Shown here piece by piece: positions 1 through 8,575 of a stretch of DNA of 64,000 nt. The number at the start of each line of letters is the position of its first letter. The first letter of the stretch is position 1. Position numbers and translations under genes: made by a program. The DNA comes from Catenuloplanes atrovinosus (GTDB lineage: Bacteria; Actinomycetota; Actinomycetes; Mycobacteriales; Micromonosporaceae), in assembly GCF_031458235.1 (NCBI RefSeq), contig NZ_JAVDYB010000001.1, positions 7,072,501 to 7,136,500 on the forward strand, read 5' to 3'. The notes below the pieces were generated by a model. It saw only the letters and a program-made list of their open reading frames with translations, searched no databases and was not told the DNA's origin.

Positions 1-506
1 TGCTCGCGTACCTCGTCGTCGATCGCGGCCCGGGCCCGGCGCGCCTCGGCACGCGCGGCGCGCAGGTCCCGCAGCCGCGCGTCGTCCAGCGCCGCGATCG
101 TCTCCAGGCCCGCGGTGCGCCGCAGGAACTCGGCCCGGTCGCGCGCGGCCAGCAGCAGCATCGGCCCGGTGATCCGCCCCCGCCGGTACGCCTCGCGCGC
201 CACCACGCCGACCCGCGCGGTGAGCGCCGCGATGTCCGTCTCGGCCCGCTTGAGCCGCAGCGCCAGCTCCGACTGCCGTTTCCGGGACGCCTCCAGCCGC
301 GCCTGCGCGTCCAGGTGCGCCTTCGCCGCCTGCTCCAGCGCGGTCCGCAGCGTCCGCGTCCCGCCCTCGTCGTCGGCCCGGTCCGGCTCCCGCGCGCCCG
401 CCGCCGGACGCGTCACGGCCACCTCGGCGACCCCGCGAACCGGCCGGTCGGCCGCCGCCGGTGGCAGTCCACCGAGGAGCGCGATCATCGCGAGAATCCA
501 CCTCAT
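1..506 (-). CDS. Secreted coiled-coil protein, 3' end cut by the window edge
   Basis: An open frame runs on the minus strand from an ATG at 506 to the left window edge with no stop, so only about 168 N-terminal residues are visible. A GGAGGGGG ribosome-binding site lies about 12 bases upstream. The protein begins MRWILAMIALLGGLPPAAA, a short signal peptide. A disordered stretch follows, then a long Ala/Arg/Glu-rich helix from about residue 65 to the edge, strongly predicted as coiled coil by eye. This layout resembles the N-terminal coiled coil of actinobacterial NlpC/P60 or M23 wall hydrolases, whose catalytic domain would lie outside the window. The function is inferred from layout only. 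The reading frame itself is well supported by the RBS, signal peptide and codon bias. Confidence 0.75.
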   Translation of the reverse strand, partial: MRWILAMIALLGGLPPAAADRPVRGVAEVAVTRPAAGAREPDRADDEGGTRTLRTALEQAAKAHLDAQARLEASRKRQSELALRLKRAETDIAALTARVGVVAREAYRRGRITGPMLLLAARDRAEFLRRTAGLETIAALDDARLRDLRAARAEARRARAAIDDEVRE

Positions 507-600
507 GGCGCGCAACCACCCCCTCCGTAGACGGGAAACGGGCGCCGGCGCATCTAGAGTTACGCAGGTCGGGGCACATTCCGCGCGTACGGGGGACATC

Positions 601-963
601 GTGTTCCAGGAGATCTATCCGATCCTCAGCACCACCCGGCTGCCCGAGATGCTGCACTTCTACCGCGACCTGCTCGGCGCCGCCCAGACCTACCGGTTCC
701 CGGACGACGGTCCACCCGCCTACGTCGGGCTGCGGCTCGGCGCCGGTTCCGAGCTGGGTCTCGCCGCGAGCGACACGGCCCCGGCCGACCGGCGCCACGT
801 CGACCTGTGCGTCTACGCCGACGACTGCGACGCGGCCGTCACCCACCTGCGCGCGCACGGCGTCACCATCACCGAGGAGCCGGCCGACCAGCCGTGGGGC
901 GAGCGCATGGCCCGTGCCACCGACCCGGACGGCAACCCCCTGGTCATCCTCTCCCGCCGCTGA
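601..963 (+). CDS. VOC (glyoxalase/bleomycin-resistance) superfamily protein
   Basis: A 120-residue single-domain protein starting at GTG 601, with a GGGGGA ribosome-binding site just upstream. The frame is open much further upstream, but those residues are low-complexity Arg/Ser shadow sequence of the opposite gene. It shows the VOC pattern: an N-terminal beta strand and helix (YPILSTTRLPEMLHFYRDLLG) trimmed here to the motif MLHFYRDLLG, a central HVDLCVYADD strand, and the C-terminal ATDPDGNPLVILSRR. The conserved DPDGN turn is intact. VOC members include glyoxalases, dioxygenases and drug-binding proteins; the substrate cannot be told. It stands alone between a minus-strand gene and a convergent operon. 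Confidence 0.85.
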   Translation: MFQEIYPILSTTRLPEMLHFYRDLLGAAQTYRFPDDGPPAYVGLRLGAGSELGLAASDTAPADRRHVDLCVYADDCDAAVTHLRAHGVTITEEPADQPWGERMARATDPDGNPLVILSRR

Positions 964-1030
964 CCGGCGACGAGACCGGCGGGAAGCCCGGCCTCCATCG
1001 AGACCGGCCCGTGCCGGTGGAGTGAGCGCC

Positions 1031-1049
1031 GAGCCTCCGCCGGAGGCTT
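1031..1049 (-). terminator. Hairpin after the inositol-phosphatase operon
   Basis: AGCCTCCG (1032-1039) and CGGAGGCT (1041-1048) form a tight GC-rich hairpin that touches the stop codon of the minus-strand gene at 1050. There is no U-tract, which is usual for actinobacterial terminators. The convergent VOC gene ends at 963. Confidence 0.5.
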
Positions 1050-1862
1050 CTAGAAACGGCTGCCCAGCAGGGCCTGGCGGACGTCCGCCCAGATGTCCGG
1101 GTTGGCCGCGACCAGCAGGCCCTTCCGCGGGTCCGTGACCTGGAACTCGGTGCCGTCGAGGCGGCGTGCGACGCCGCCGGCCTCGCGGGTGAAGAGCACG
1201 CCCGGCGCGTGGTCCCAGGGCAGCGTCTTCCAGAACAGGACGAAGTCCTGCGCGCCGCTGACCACGTCCGGGTACTCCGCGCCCGCGCAGTGCTGGCTGG
1301 GCAGGATCGCGGCGACGTTCCCGGCGCGAGCGGCGATCTCCGCCGCCATCTCCTCGGGCAGGTACTTCATCATCACCGCGCCGCGCAGCGCGGTGGCCGG
1401 CACCGGGTCGGCGCGGGTGGTGACGCGCGCGCCGTCGAGCCAGGCGCCGGAGCCGCGCTCGGCCACGGCCATCCGGTCCCGGGTGACGTCCAGAATCCAG
1501 CCGGCGCAGAGATCGCCGTCCTGGATGAGCGCGGCCATCACCGCGAACGGGGTACGCCCGAACGTGAAGTTGCCGGTGCCGTCCAGCGGGTCGACGAGCC
1601 AGACCGGCCCGGTCTCGCAGATCCGGCGGAGCAGGCCGGGATCCTCCGCCACGCTCTCCTCGCCGACCACGGTGGAGCCGGGCAGCAGGCGCAGCAGGCC
1701 CTCGGTGAGCAGCTTCTCGGAGCGCTGATCCGCGATGGTGACCAGGTCGCCGGGCGCCTTCTCGTGCACGTCGGACGCGTCGAGCTTCTTGAACAGCGGG
1801 AGCACGACGGTCTGGGCGGCCTCGCGGACGAGGTCGCCGACCTGCTCGATCAGCTCGCTCAA
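1050..1862 (-). CDS. Inositol monophosphatase family protein
   Basis: 270 residues, the usual length for the family. The Mg-dependent phosphatase signatures are present: GEES around residue 69, the metal motif [12 protein letters not shown] around 87-98, and the C-terminal WDHAPG motif around 217-222. The family hydrolyses sugar or inositol phosphates; members also act on fructose-1,6-bisphosphate, 3'-phosphoadenosine phosphate or histidinol phosphate, and the substrate cannot be chosen from sequence. Its start ATG (1862) overlaps the stop of the upstream response regulator by four bases, so it is the last gene of a translationally coupled operon running 5129 to 1050. That tie to a signalling cassette is unusual for this enzyme. 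Confidence 0.9.
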   Translation of the reverse strand: MSELIEQVGDLVREAAQTVVLPLFKKLDASDVHEKAPGDLVTIADQRSEKLLTEGLLRLLPGSTVVGEESVAEDPGLLRRICETGPVWLVDPLDGTGNFTFGRTPFAVMAALIQDGDLCAGWILDVTRDRMAVAERGSGAWLDGARVTTRADPVPATALRGAVMMKYLPEEMAAEIAARAGNVAAILPSQHCAGAEYPDVVSGAQDFVLFWKTLPWDHAPGVLFTREAGGVARRLDGTEFQVTDPRKGLLVAANPDIWADVRQALLGSRF

Positions 1863-2311
1863 GGCCGCGGCGGCAGCTTCACGACGCTGACGAAGAACTC
1901 GTCGATCTGCCGGACCACCGCGATGAACCGGTCGAAGTCGACCGGCTTCGTCACGTACGCGTTCGCGTGCAGCTGGTAGCTGCGCAGGATGTCCTCGTCG
2001 GCCTGGGACGTGGTGAGGATGACGACCGGGATGCGGCGCAGCTTGTCGTCCGCCTTGATCTCCTCGAGCACCTCGCGGCCGTCCCGCCGGGGGAGGTTGA
2101 GGTCGAGCAGGATCAGGTCGGGCAGCACCGCGTTCTCGTACTTGCCCTCCTGGCGGAGGTAGGCCAGCGCCTCGGCGCCGTCGGACACGACCGTGAGCCG
2201 ATTGCGCAGCTTGTGCTCGTCGAACGCCTCCTGTGTCATGAGCACGTCGCCGGGATCGTCCTCGACGAGGAGCACCTCGATCGGACTCTTGCCATCGGCC
2301 GGCGCGGTCAT
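1859..2311 (-). CDS. Single-domain response regulator (Rcp1-like)
   Basis: 150 residues made of one receiver domain and no output domain. The acidic pocket is EDD at 17-19, the phosphoacceptor Asp70 lies in ILLDLNLP, the switch Thr follows in ILTTSQ, and the conserved Lys is in the TKPVDF motif. This is the Rcp1/CheY-like type that pairs with CHASE or phytochrome histidine kinases. It overlaps the upstream kinase stop by four bases (2308-2311) and the downstream phosphatase start by four bases, so coupling is tight. As it has no DNA-binding domain, it probably passes or buffers phosphate, or binds a protein partner. Likely partners are the kinase upstream and the receiver-PP2C protein at the head of the operon. 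Confidence 0.93.
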   Translation of the reverse strand: MTAPADGKSPIEVLLVEDDPGDVLMTQEAFDEHKLRNRLTVVSDGAEALAYLRQEGKYENAVLPDLILLDLNLPRRDGREVLEEIKADDKLRRIPVVILTTSQADEDILRSYQLHANAYVTKPVDFDRFIAVVRQIDEFFVSVVKLPPRP

Positions 2312-3918
2312 GCGGTCTCCTCCTGGAGCTGCGGGGTGCCCTGGTCAGAGGGCAGTTCGGCCGCCTCGGAGGCGATCACCGGGAGCGTGAACCTGATCGC
2401 GGTGCCCCCACTGTAGTCCGAATCGATCCAAATCCGGCCACCATGGTACTCGACGATCTTCTTGGCGATGGCCAGGCCGATTCCGGTGCCGGGGTAGGCG
2501 TCCTTGGCGTGCAGCCGCTGGAAGATCACGAAGACCTTGTCCGCGAACTCGGCCTCGATGCCGATGCCGTTGTCCTCGCAGCTGATCTCCCACTGGTCGC
2601 CGGCCTGGCGGGACTTGATCTCCACGCGCGGCGGCACGTCCGGTTTGCGGAACTTGAGCGCGTTGTTGACCAGGTTGGCGAGCAGGTTGGTGAGCAGTGC
2701 CTCCTCGCCGCGGATGGTGGGCAGGTCGCCGTAGACGATCTCACCGTCCGCGTACTCGCGGGCCGCGTCGAGCTGACCGCTGACCTCCTCCATCACCTTG
2801 TTGAGGTCGACGTCGGTGAAGCCGGACGTGATCCGGCCGATCCGGGAGAAGGCCAGCAGGTCGTTGATCAGGCGCTGCATGCGCTGCGCACCGTCGACCG
2901 CGAAGTAGATGTACTGGTCGGCGCGTTCGTCCAGCTTGCCGCCGTACCGCCGCTGAAGGAGCTGGCAGAAGCTGGCCACCTTGCGCAGCGGCTCCTGGAG
3001 GTCGTGCGAGGCGACGTAGGCGAACTGCTCCAGGTCGCGGTTGGACCGGGTGAGCTCCTCGTGCTGCTCCTCGAGCCGCCGGTTGGTGGCCTCGATCGCG
3101 GCGCGCGCGGCGATCACCTCCGCCAGGTCGTCGGCGATCTTGCGGCGCATGCCGTCCACGTCCGCGGCCAGCGCGGCCAGTTCGGGCGAGCCGGAGCCGG
3201 AGATCTCGTGCCGGTAGTCGCCGGCCGCGACCAGCCGTACCTCGGCCGCGAGGTCGGTGACCGGTTTGATCACGAAGCGTTCCAGCAGGATCAGCAGCGC
3301 GGCGCCGGCCAGCACGATCACGGCGGCGGCCAGCACGAGCAGGAAGATGAGCAGGTTGCTGTTGGTCTGGGTCTGCGCCGCGAAGACGTTCCGCACCGTG
3401 AGGATGTCGTCCTGGAGCTTGGTCACGTCCGCGCGGAGCACGTCGAACCGCTGCCGGCTGCCCTGGTCGATGATCTCCTGCGCCCGGCCGCGGTCGCCCG
3501 CGCGGACCGCCGTTATCACCGGCTCCGCGATCGTGGCCCGCCACTGCCCGGAGCCGGCCTTGACCGCCTCCAGCTGCTGGCGTACCGCCTGGTCCTCGGC
3601 GCTGTCACCGAGCAGCCCGCTGATCTCGCCGATCAGCCGCTCCTCGTTCTGCTGGCCCTTCCGGTACGGCTCGAGATCCTCGTCGTCGCCGGTGAGCACG
3701 AAGCCGCGCACCGCCGTCTCCTGGTCGAGCAGCGCACTCTGCAGGGTCTGACCGGCCACCCGCATCGGCCCGGTGCGGTCCAGCAGCGTGCGCAGCCCTT
3801 CCCGGCTCTCGGCCGCGGTGATCGCGGCGACCACGGCCAGCGCGCCGAGGATCACCGCCACCACGAGCGTCAGCCCGATGGTCCGCTGCCGCAGCGTCCA
3901 GTTCCTGCCGGCCGCCAT
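2308..3918 (-). CDS. CHASE3-HAMP sensor histidine kinase
   Basis: 536 residues from ATG 3918; longer open frame upstream only overlaps the previous gene. The start sits in a TGATG overlap with the PP2C gene. Order: transmembrane helix at about 13-35, an extracytoplasmic CHASE3 domain (motif [16 protein letters not shown]), a second transmembrane helix at about 195-218, HAMP, a short coiled coil, then a HisKA domain with phospho-His305 in [10 protein letters not shown]. The ATPase follows with N box [14 protein letters not shown]1 EDNGIGIE and G2 [18 protein letters not shown]. All catalytic boxes look intact. The ligand is unknown. It is coupled to the phosphatase upstream and the single-domain regulator downstream, so the three are likely one signalling unit. 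Confidence 0.93.
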   Translation of the reverse strand: MAAGRNWTLRQRTIGLTLVVAVILGALAVVAAITAAESREGLRTLLDRTGPMRVAGQTLQSALLDQETAVRGFVLTGDDEDLEPYRKGQQNEERLIGEISGLLGDSAEDQAVRQQLEAVKAGSGQWRATIAEPVITAVRAGDRGRAQEIIDQGSRQRFDVLRADVTKLQDDILTVRNVFAAQTQTNSNLLIFLLVLAAAVIVLAGAALLILLERFVIKPVTDLAAEVRLVAAGDYRHEISGSGSPELAALAADVDGMRRKIADDLAEVIAARAAIEATNRRLEEQHEELTRSNRDLEQFAYVASHDLQEPLRKVASFCQLLQRRYGGKLDERADQYIYFAVDGAQRMQRLINDLLAFSRIGRITSGFTDVDLNKVMEEVSGQLDAAREYADGEIVYGDLPTIRGEEALLTNLLANLVNNALKFRKPDVPPRVEIKSRQAGDQWEISCEDNGIGIEAEFADKVFVIFQRLHAKDAYPGTGIGLAIAKKIVEYHGGRIWIDSDYSGGTAIRFTLPVIASEAAELPSDQGTPQLQEETA

Positions 3919-5129
3919 CAGCGACCCCTCCCCCTCGAGATCAACAGCATGGCGACGTCGTCGGCGAGCGCGCCGCCGTTCAACTCCTCCGCGCGCCCGA
4001 CCAGCCACGGCGGCAGTTCGGCGAGCGGGATGCCGGTGGCCGGCGGCTCGGCGAGCAGACGGCACAGGCCGGAGACGTCCAGCCGCTCGGCGCCGTCGCC
4101 GACGTGCCCCTCGATCAGGCCGTCCGTGTACATCAGGATCGACCAGTCCTCCGACGGGAAGTCGACCTCGAACTTGCGGACCGGCCGCGGGCTCACGCCG
4201 AGCAGCAGCCCGTTCGGCGCCGGGATCGGGTTCACCTCGCCACCCGCCAGCAGCAGCGGCTGCGGGTGCCCGGCGAGGCGGACGGTGGCCCGGTTCGCGT
4301 CCAGGTCCAGCTTGATCGCCGCGACCGTGGTGAAGATCTCCGGCAGCCGGCGCTCGCTCATCAGCACCTGCTCCAGCGCCGGCAGGATCTCGTCGTCCGG
4401 CACGCCGGCCACCACCAGCGCGCGCCAGGCCACCCGGAGCTCCACGCCGAGCGCGGCCTCGTCCACGCCGTGACCGCAGACGTCGCCCACGATCAGCTGG
4501 AGGTGGCCCTCCGCGGTCTGCACCACGTCGTAGAAGTCGCCGCCGATCAGGCCCCGGCTGCGGCCCGGCCGGTAGAACATGTGCACGGCCGCCTGCTTGG
4601 TGTCCCGCAGCAGCGGCTGGGGCAGCAGGCCGCGCTCAAGGCGGGCGGACTCGGCCTGGCGCAGCTCGGCCTCGCGCAGGCGCAGCGCGTTCTCGTCGGC
4701 GCGTTTGCGCTCGACCGCGTAGCGCAGCGCCCGGGTCAGCAGCACGCCGTCGACCTGGCCCTTGACCAGGTAGTCCTGTGCGCCCTCGGCGACCGCGTCG
4801 ACGCCGAGGTGCTCGTCCTGGCGGCCGGTGAGCACGCACACCGCCGCCCGGCCGGCCATGGTCAGCACGCGGCGAAGCCCGTCCAGGCCCTGCGCGTCCG
4901 GCAGGCCGAGGTCCAGCAGCACGCAGTCGACCCGGGCGATCCGGTCCTGCGCCTCGGTGAGACTGCGCGCGACCTGCAGGTCCACGGCCGCGTTCGCCTC
5001 GGCGAGCAGCTCGCCCACCAGGAACGCGTCCCCCTCGTCGTCCTCGATGAGGAGCACACGGAGACGCCCGGCCACGACGGGCATGGCGCCGTCGCGGGGC
5101 AGACCCCGCGTCGCGGGCGGGACGTTCAT
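3918..5129 (-). CDS. Receiver-PP2C (SpoIIE/RsbU-type) phosphatase
   Basis: 403 residues. The N-terminal receiver domain (about 22-140) has the acidic pocket IEDDEGD, phosphoacceptor in CVLLDLGLPD and Lys in LVKGQ. A short coiled-coil linker leads into a SpoIIE-type PP2C phosphatase (about 190-400) with metal motifs GGDFYDV, GDVCGHGVDEA and the C-terminal ALADDVAMLLI. Such RsbU/RssB-like proteins dephosphorylate STAS anti-anti-sigma factors when the receiver is phosphorylated, releasing an alternative sigma factor. The first gene of the operon; RBS-like GTGAGG lies upstream of ATG 5129. A second in-frame ATG is 15 residues in and would also keep the full receiver. A STAS-ATPase protein lies 11 kb away (16062-16865) but any link is inference. 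Confidence 0.92.
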   Translation of the reverse strand: MNVPPATRGLPRDGAMPVVAGRLRVLLIEDDEGDAFLVGELLAEANAAVDLQVARSLTEAQDRIARVDCVLLDLGLPDAQGLDGLRRVLTMAGRAAVCVLTGRQDEHLGVDAVAEGAQDYLVKGQVDGVLLTRALRYAVERKRADENALRLREAELRQAESARLERGLLPQPLLRDTKQAAVHMFYRPGRSRGLIGGDFYDVVQTAEGHLQLIVGDVCGHGVDEAALGVELRVAWRALVVAGVPDDEILPALEQVLMSERRLPEIFTTVAAIKLDLDANRATVRLAGHPQPLLLAGGEVNPIPAPNGLLLGVSPRPVRKFEVDFPSEDWSILMYTDGLIEGHVGDGAERLDVSGLCRLLAEPPATGIPLAELPPWLVGRAEELNGGALADDVAMLLISRGRGR

Positions 5130-5265
5130 GTCCCGACCTCACTGTTATGGGTCACCGCTACTCGTTCCGGGTGATGGGCGGGGGAAGCATCGCTGATCGT
5201 GGCCCAAACCGCGCGGACGCACAACACGGAACGCGATCGTCCATCTATTTGATACGCAGCTGTGG

Positions 5266-5598
5266 TCATGACGGTGGCGACGCTCCCCAGGACCGGATGT
5301 GCTCGGCCCGGGCGGCGAGCGTCGCACCGAAGATCCCACCCACCGTTCCACAGTCGTAGCAGGTCAGAGACGTGTCGAGGCGGCGTGACCCGCAGGAGGC
5401 ACAGCGCCCCCGGTCAGCCGGGTCGGTGTACGCGTCCAGCGCGGCGGCCAGCGCCCGCGCGGTGTACCCGGTCAGGTCCGCCCGTAACCCCGCCACCTGC
5501 ACCGTAGCGACCGGGCCGTCACCGGGCGCGGTGTCGTACGGCTCGACCCGCTCGAGGAATCGCTCGAGCGCGGCCGCTAGGTCGGGGTTGGGCGACAT
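5266..5598 (-). CDS. Small zinc-ribbon protein, function unknown
   Basis: 110 residues. The C-terminal half holds two Cys pairs, CASCGSRRLD and CYDCG, spaced 15 residues apart as in a zinc ribbon. The N-terminal half is a predicted helical region (LAAALERFLERVEPYD, TARALAAALDAY) with no recognised family. It stands alone between the phosphatase operon and the cellulase, all on the minus strand. A zinc-stabilised nucleic-acid or protein-binding fold is possible, but no function can be assigned. Confidence 0.65.
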   Translation of the reverse strand: MSPNPDLAAALERFLERVEPYDTAPGDGPVATVQVAGLRADLTGYTARALAAALDAYTDPADRGRCASCGSRRLDTSLTCYDCGTVGGIFGATLAARAEHIRSWGASPPS

Positions 5599-5682
5599 GC
5601 GTCCACGCTAGGGCACCGGCCCGGGGCCTCCCCAGCGGGGCGTCCCGGGAGCGGTCGGCATACCAACTCCCGGGACGCGTTT

Positions 5683-8205
5683 TCACCCGCAGACCGTGCC
5701 GTTGAGCCGGAAGAGCGTGGGCGCCGCGCCCGTACCCTTGCCGTTGAAGCCGAAGGTCACGGCCGCCCCGGGGCGGATCGCGGAGTTCCACGGGTACGCC
5801 GTGGCGGTGACGCTCGTGCCCTTCTGGGTGACCTGTGCGTTCCACGCCCGGTCGACGGTCTGCCCGTCCGGGAGGTCCCAGCCCAGCCGCCAGCCGCCGA
5901 TCGCGGCCGTGCCCCGGTTGGTGACCGTGACCTGCGCGGTGAAGCCGCCCGGCCAGGCGCCGTGCCGGCGGAAGGCGACCGTGCAGTCCTGCTGCACCGC
6001 GCTGGCGAACGCGGTCATCCAGGCCAGCGGCGCGTTCCAGTTGATGGTCAGCTCGTTCGTGGCCCAGCTCTCGATGTCGTCGACGTAGCAGAACTGCGCC
6101 GCGCACCCGGCGAGCAGCCGCTGCGCGACCGGGTCCTGAATGTCCGAGTTCGGTCCGCCGGCCAGCGTGCCGGGCGGCGGGTTCGGCAGGTCCGGGTTCA
6201 GCTGGCGGGCGTACCAGCGGCTGTGCTGGTTCCGGGAGTCCTGCTCGCCGTACCCGGTCACGTACGACTGGCCGAGCGCGTTGCGGCCCAGCACGTAGTC
6301 GAGGCCCTGGAGCGCACCGTCCCGGAAACGCGGGTCGCCGCTCAGGTCGTACGCGACGGCCAGCACGATCGCGTTGTTCAGCACGCCGCTGTTGGAGCCC
6401 CAGTCGAAGCGGTGGTTCGCCGGGTCGTAGGTGAGCCCGAACGCGGACCCGGCCTGGATCGCCAGGTACTTCTCCGCCCCGGCCAGCACGGATGCCCGGA
6501 CCCGGTCGCGGTCCGGCAGCGCGTTCGGCACGGTGGCCAGGTCGATCCGGCCGAGCTGGGCGGTGCTGCCCCAGCTGAAGCCGCGCTCGTCCCAGATGTC
6601 CGCGGTGTGCGTCGGCGAGGCGAGCAGGTAGTCCTGGAACGCCTGCTCCCCGGTGGTGATGTACAGCTCGGCGGCGGCCCAGTAGAACTCGTCCGTCACG
6701 TTGTCGTCGCTGTACGCACCGCCGCCGATGCCGTCCGACGCGGGGGCGTAGATCGCCGGGTTGGCCACCGCGGCCGCCCACGCCGTGCGCGCCGCCGCGA
6801 GGTTGCGGGCGGCGAACTCGTCGTCGTACCCGGCGAACACGCGGGCCGCCTGCGCCGCCGTGGCCGCCAGGTTCAGCGTGGCGGCGGTGGACGGCGCGTG
6901 CAGTTCGCGCGGCTGCGGGTCGAGGTGCGGCAGCAGCGGGAGCCCGGTCCAGGCCGCGTCGTGGATCTTGTGGTGCGCCATGCCTGCGCGCTCCTCACCG
7001 GCCGGGACCTGCATGCTGAGCAGGAACTCCTGCTCCCAGCGGGCCTCGTCGAGGATGTCCGGCACGCCGTTGCCGCTCTCCGGGAGGCTCAGCGCGCCGT
7101 CACCGTGCAGCGCCGGCGCGCGCTCGAACTCGCTCATCAGCTGGTGCACGGAGATGCCGCCGTTCACCACGTACTTGCCGTGGTCGCCGGCGTCGTACCA
7201 GCCGCCGGAGACGTCGAGCGTGTAGTCACAGACGCCGGGCTGGCAGGGCACCTCGATGTCGCCCTGGTTCGGCGGGACCTGCACGTGGCCGGCCGGGCGG
7301 CCGTAGCCGGGGCGCAGCTCGTCGGAGATCTCGATGCCGCTGCGCTGCGTGTAGTAGAACTTCAGCGCGTCCGTGGCGAGCGTGCCGTAGAGGTCGGCCG
7401 CGATGTCGAACGGATGGCTCGTCTCACCGTCCGCGACCAGCGTGAACCCGCGGCCCGCGGTCCGGTACGCACCGAAGTCGATGCTGTGCACGTTCAGCCC
7501 GGAGCTGCCGTCCTCGCCGCGTGGTGCGGACTGCCCGCTCGCCACGGCGTCTCCCGCGGCGGAGCGCAGCGTCCACTCCACCGGGTCGGTCGCCTCCGTG
7601 ACCAGCGTGGCGTTCTTCGGGCCGGCCGGCAGGTAGCCCACCTGGTTGACCTTGACGCGCGGCCCGGTCTCCGGCTCGTACGGCTCCTCCACGGCGCCTC
7701 CGGTCAGGGACACGTCGTCCAGGCACAGCCGCCACGGCTCCTGGCTGCCGCCGACCTGGAACGCCACCTGCGCGTTCGGCAGGTCGACGGGCGACGTGAA
7801 CGTGTAGGTGTAGGTGTCGCCGGAGACGTTCACCACCGGCACCTGGGCGAGGTACTGCGTCCACGGGTCGACCGGGAGCTGGATCAGCGCACGGACCGGC
7901 GTGGCGGGCGTGGCGATGCCGAAGAACGAGAACGCGTACGTCTCGCCCGCGACCAGCGCCACGTCGTCCTGCCCGATGATCGCGTCCCAGGCGTTGATCG
8001 TGCCGCCGGGCACGTCCACGCAGAGCCGGCCGTCGACCACGGCGGCCGTGAGGTTGGGGGTGGTCCACCAGGGGGCGGTGAGCCCGTTGTCGAAGGTGCC
8101 GTTGACTATCTGTTCCGGTTCCGCGGCCCGGGCGGGCGCCGGCCCGGCCACCACGACGGCGGTGGCGGCGAGCGCTGCGGCGAGGCTGCGTCTGGTCCTG
8201 TTCAC
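5683..8205 (-). CDS. Secreted family 9 endoglucanase with CBM4/9 and CBM2
   Basis: Start chosen at GTG 8205, 8 bases after a GGAGGGA RBS; this gives 840 residues opening with NRTRRS and an Ala-rich signal peptide ending in ARA. Order: a CBM4/9-type module (about 28-175), an Ig-like N-terminal cellulase module (about 185-270), a GH9 catalytic domain (about 275-740) and a C-terminal CBM2 (about 745-840). GH9 signatures are intact: [13 protein letters not shown] with the catalytic base Asp, [16 protein letters not shown] with the conserved His, and [10 protein letters not shown] with the catalytic acid Glu. It should cut beta-1,4-glucan in cellulose outside the cell. A perfect CelR/CebR box lies between promoter region and RBS. 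Monocistronic. Confidence 0.96.
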   Translation of the reverse strand: MNRTRRSLAAALAATAVVVAGPAPARAAEPEQIVNGTFDNGLTAPWWTTPNLTAAVVDGRLCVDVPGGTINAWDAIIGQDDVALVAGETYAFSFFGIATPATPVRALIQLPVDPWTQYLAQVPVVNVSGDTYTYTFTSPVDLPNAQVAFQVGGSQEPWRLCLDDVSLTGGAVEEPYEPETGPRVKVNQVGYLPAGPKNATLVTEATDPVEWTLRSAAGDAVASGQSAPRGEDGSSGLNVHSIDFGAYRTAGRGFTLVADGETSHPFDIAADLYGTLATDALKFYYTQRSGIEISDELRPGYGRPAGHVQVPPNQGDIEVPCQPGVCDYTLDVSGGWYDAGDHGKYVVNGGISVHQLMSEFERAPALHGDGALSLPESGNGVPDILDEARWEQEFLLSMQVPAGEERAGMAHHKIHDAAWTGLPLLPHLDPQPRELHAPSTAATLNLAATAAQAARVFAGYDDEFAARNLAAARTAWAAAVANPAIYAPASDGIGGGAYSDDNVTDEFYWAAAELYITTGEQAFQDYLLASPTHTADIWDERGFSWGSTAQLGRIDLATVPNALPDRDRVRASVLAGAEKYLAIQAGSAFGLTYDPANHRFDWGSNSGVLNNAIVLAVAYDLSGDPRFRDGALQGLDYVLGRNALGQSYVTGYGEQDSRNQHSRWYARQLNPDLPNPPPGTLAGGPNSDIQDPVAQRLLAGCAAQFCYVDDIESWATNELTINWNAPLAWMTAFASAVQQDCTVAFRRHGAWPGGFTAQVTVTNRGTAAIGGWRLGWDLPDGQTVDRAWNAQVTQKGTSVTATAYPWNSAIRPGAAVTFGFNGKGTGAAPTLFRLNGTVCG

Positions 8206-8225
8206 GCGCGAGTCCCTCCGTTCAG

Positions 8226-8239
8226 TGGGAGCGCTCCCA
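8226..8239. promoter_or_regulatory. CelR/CebR operator upstream of the cellulase
   Basis: TGGGAGCGCTCCCA is a perfect 14-bp palindrome 20 bases upstream of the cellulase GTG. It is identical to the box bound by the LacI-family cellobiose-sensing repressors CelR of Thermobifida and CebR of Streptomyces. The gene is therefore probably repressed without cellobiose. The repressor gene is not in the window. Confidence 0.9.
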
Positions 8240-8329
8240 CATGACGTGCATAGTCGCAACTCGTTTCGTACATGTCAATGGATCGATACGACCGTCATTC
8301 TGTCGTACCCCCCGGACACAATCACCGGC

Positions 8330-8575
8330 ATGACTCTCGACGCCGAACTCGACGCCCGTCTCGCCGCCGGCCAGGAGCGGTGGCGCGCCCGCCGCGCCGC
8401 CCGCGACGCCCTCCGCGCGGAGCTGCGCGCCCGCCGCCGTGCCGGTCTGGACCGCCGGCACTACGCCCGCCTGGTGGAGCGGGAGCGCGATCACCCCCGG
8501 GCGCGCACCGACGCCAGCGCGGCGGCCAGCCGGGTCACGCCCTCGGCCAGCGCGGACGGCGGCGCCAGGGCGTAG
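8330..8575 (+). CDS. Possible small basic helical protein
   Basis: 81 codons from ATG 8330. The first 55 residues form a highly charged amphipathic helix (motifs LDARLAAGQERWRARR and LVERERDH) that reads like a real small protein. The last 28 residues are antisense to the C-terminus of the MocR regulator gene (8491-9900), and no clear ribosome-binding site precedes the ATG. It could be a genuine small protein with a convergent overlap, or a chance frame. No family is recognised. Confidence 0.35.
   Translation: MTLDAELDARLAAGQERWRARRAARDALRAELRARRRAGLDRRHYARLVERERDHPRARTDASAAASRVTPSASADGGARA

Noticed and set aside
2443-4473. Long plus-strand open frame opposite the kinase and phosphatase genes
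   Set aside because: It is antisense to three well-supported genes, has no family features and follows from the high GC at third positions.
8330-8575. Small basic protein as a firm gene
   Set aside because: Kept only as low confidence, because there is no RBS and its end is antisense to the MocR gene.
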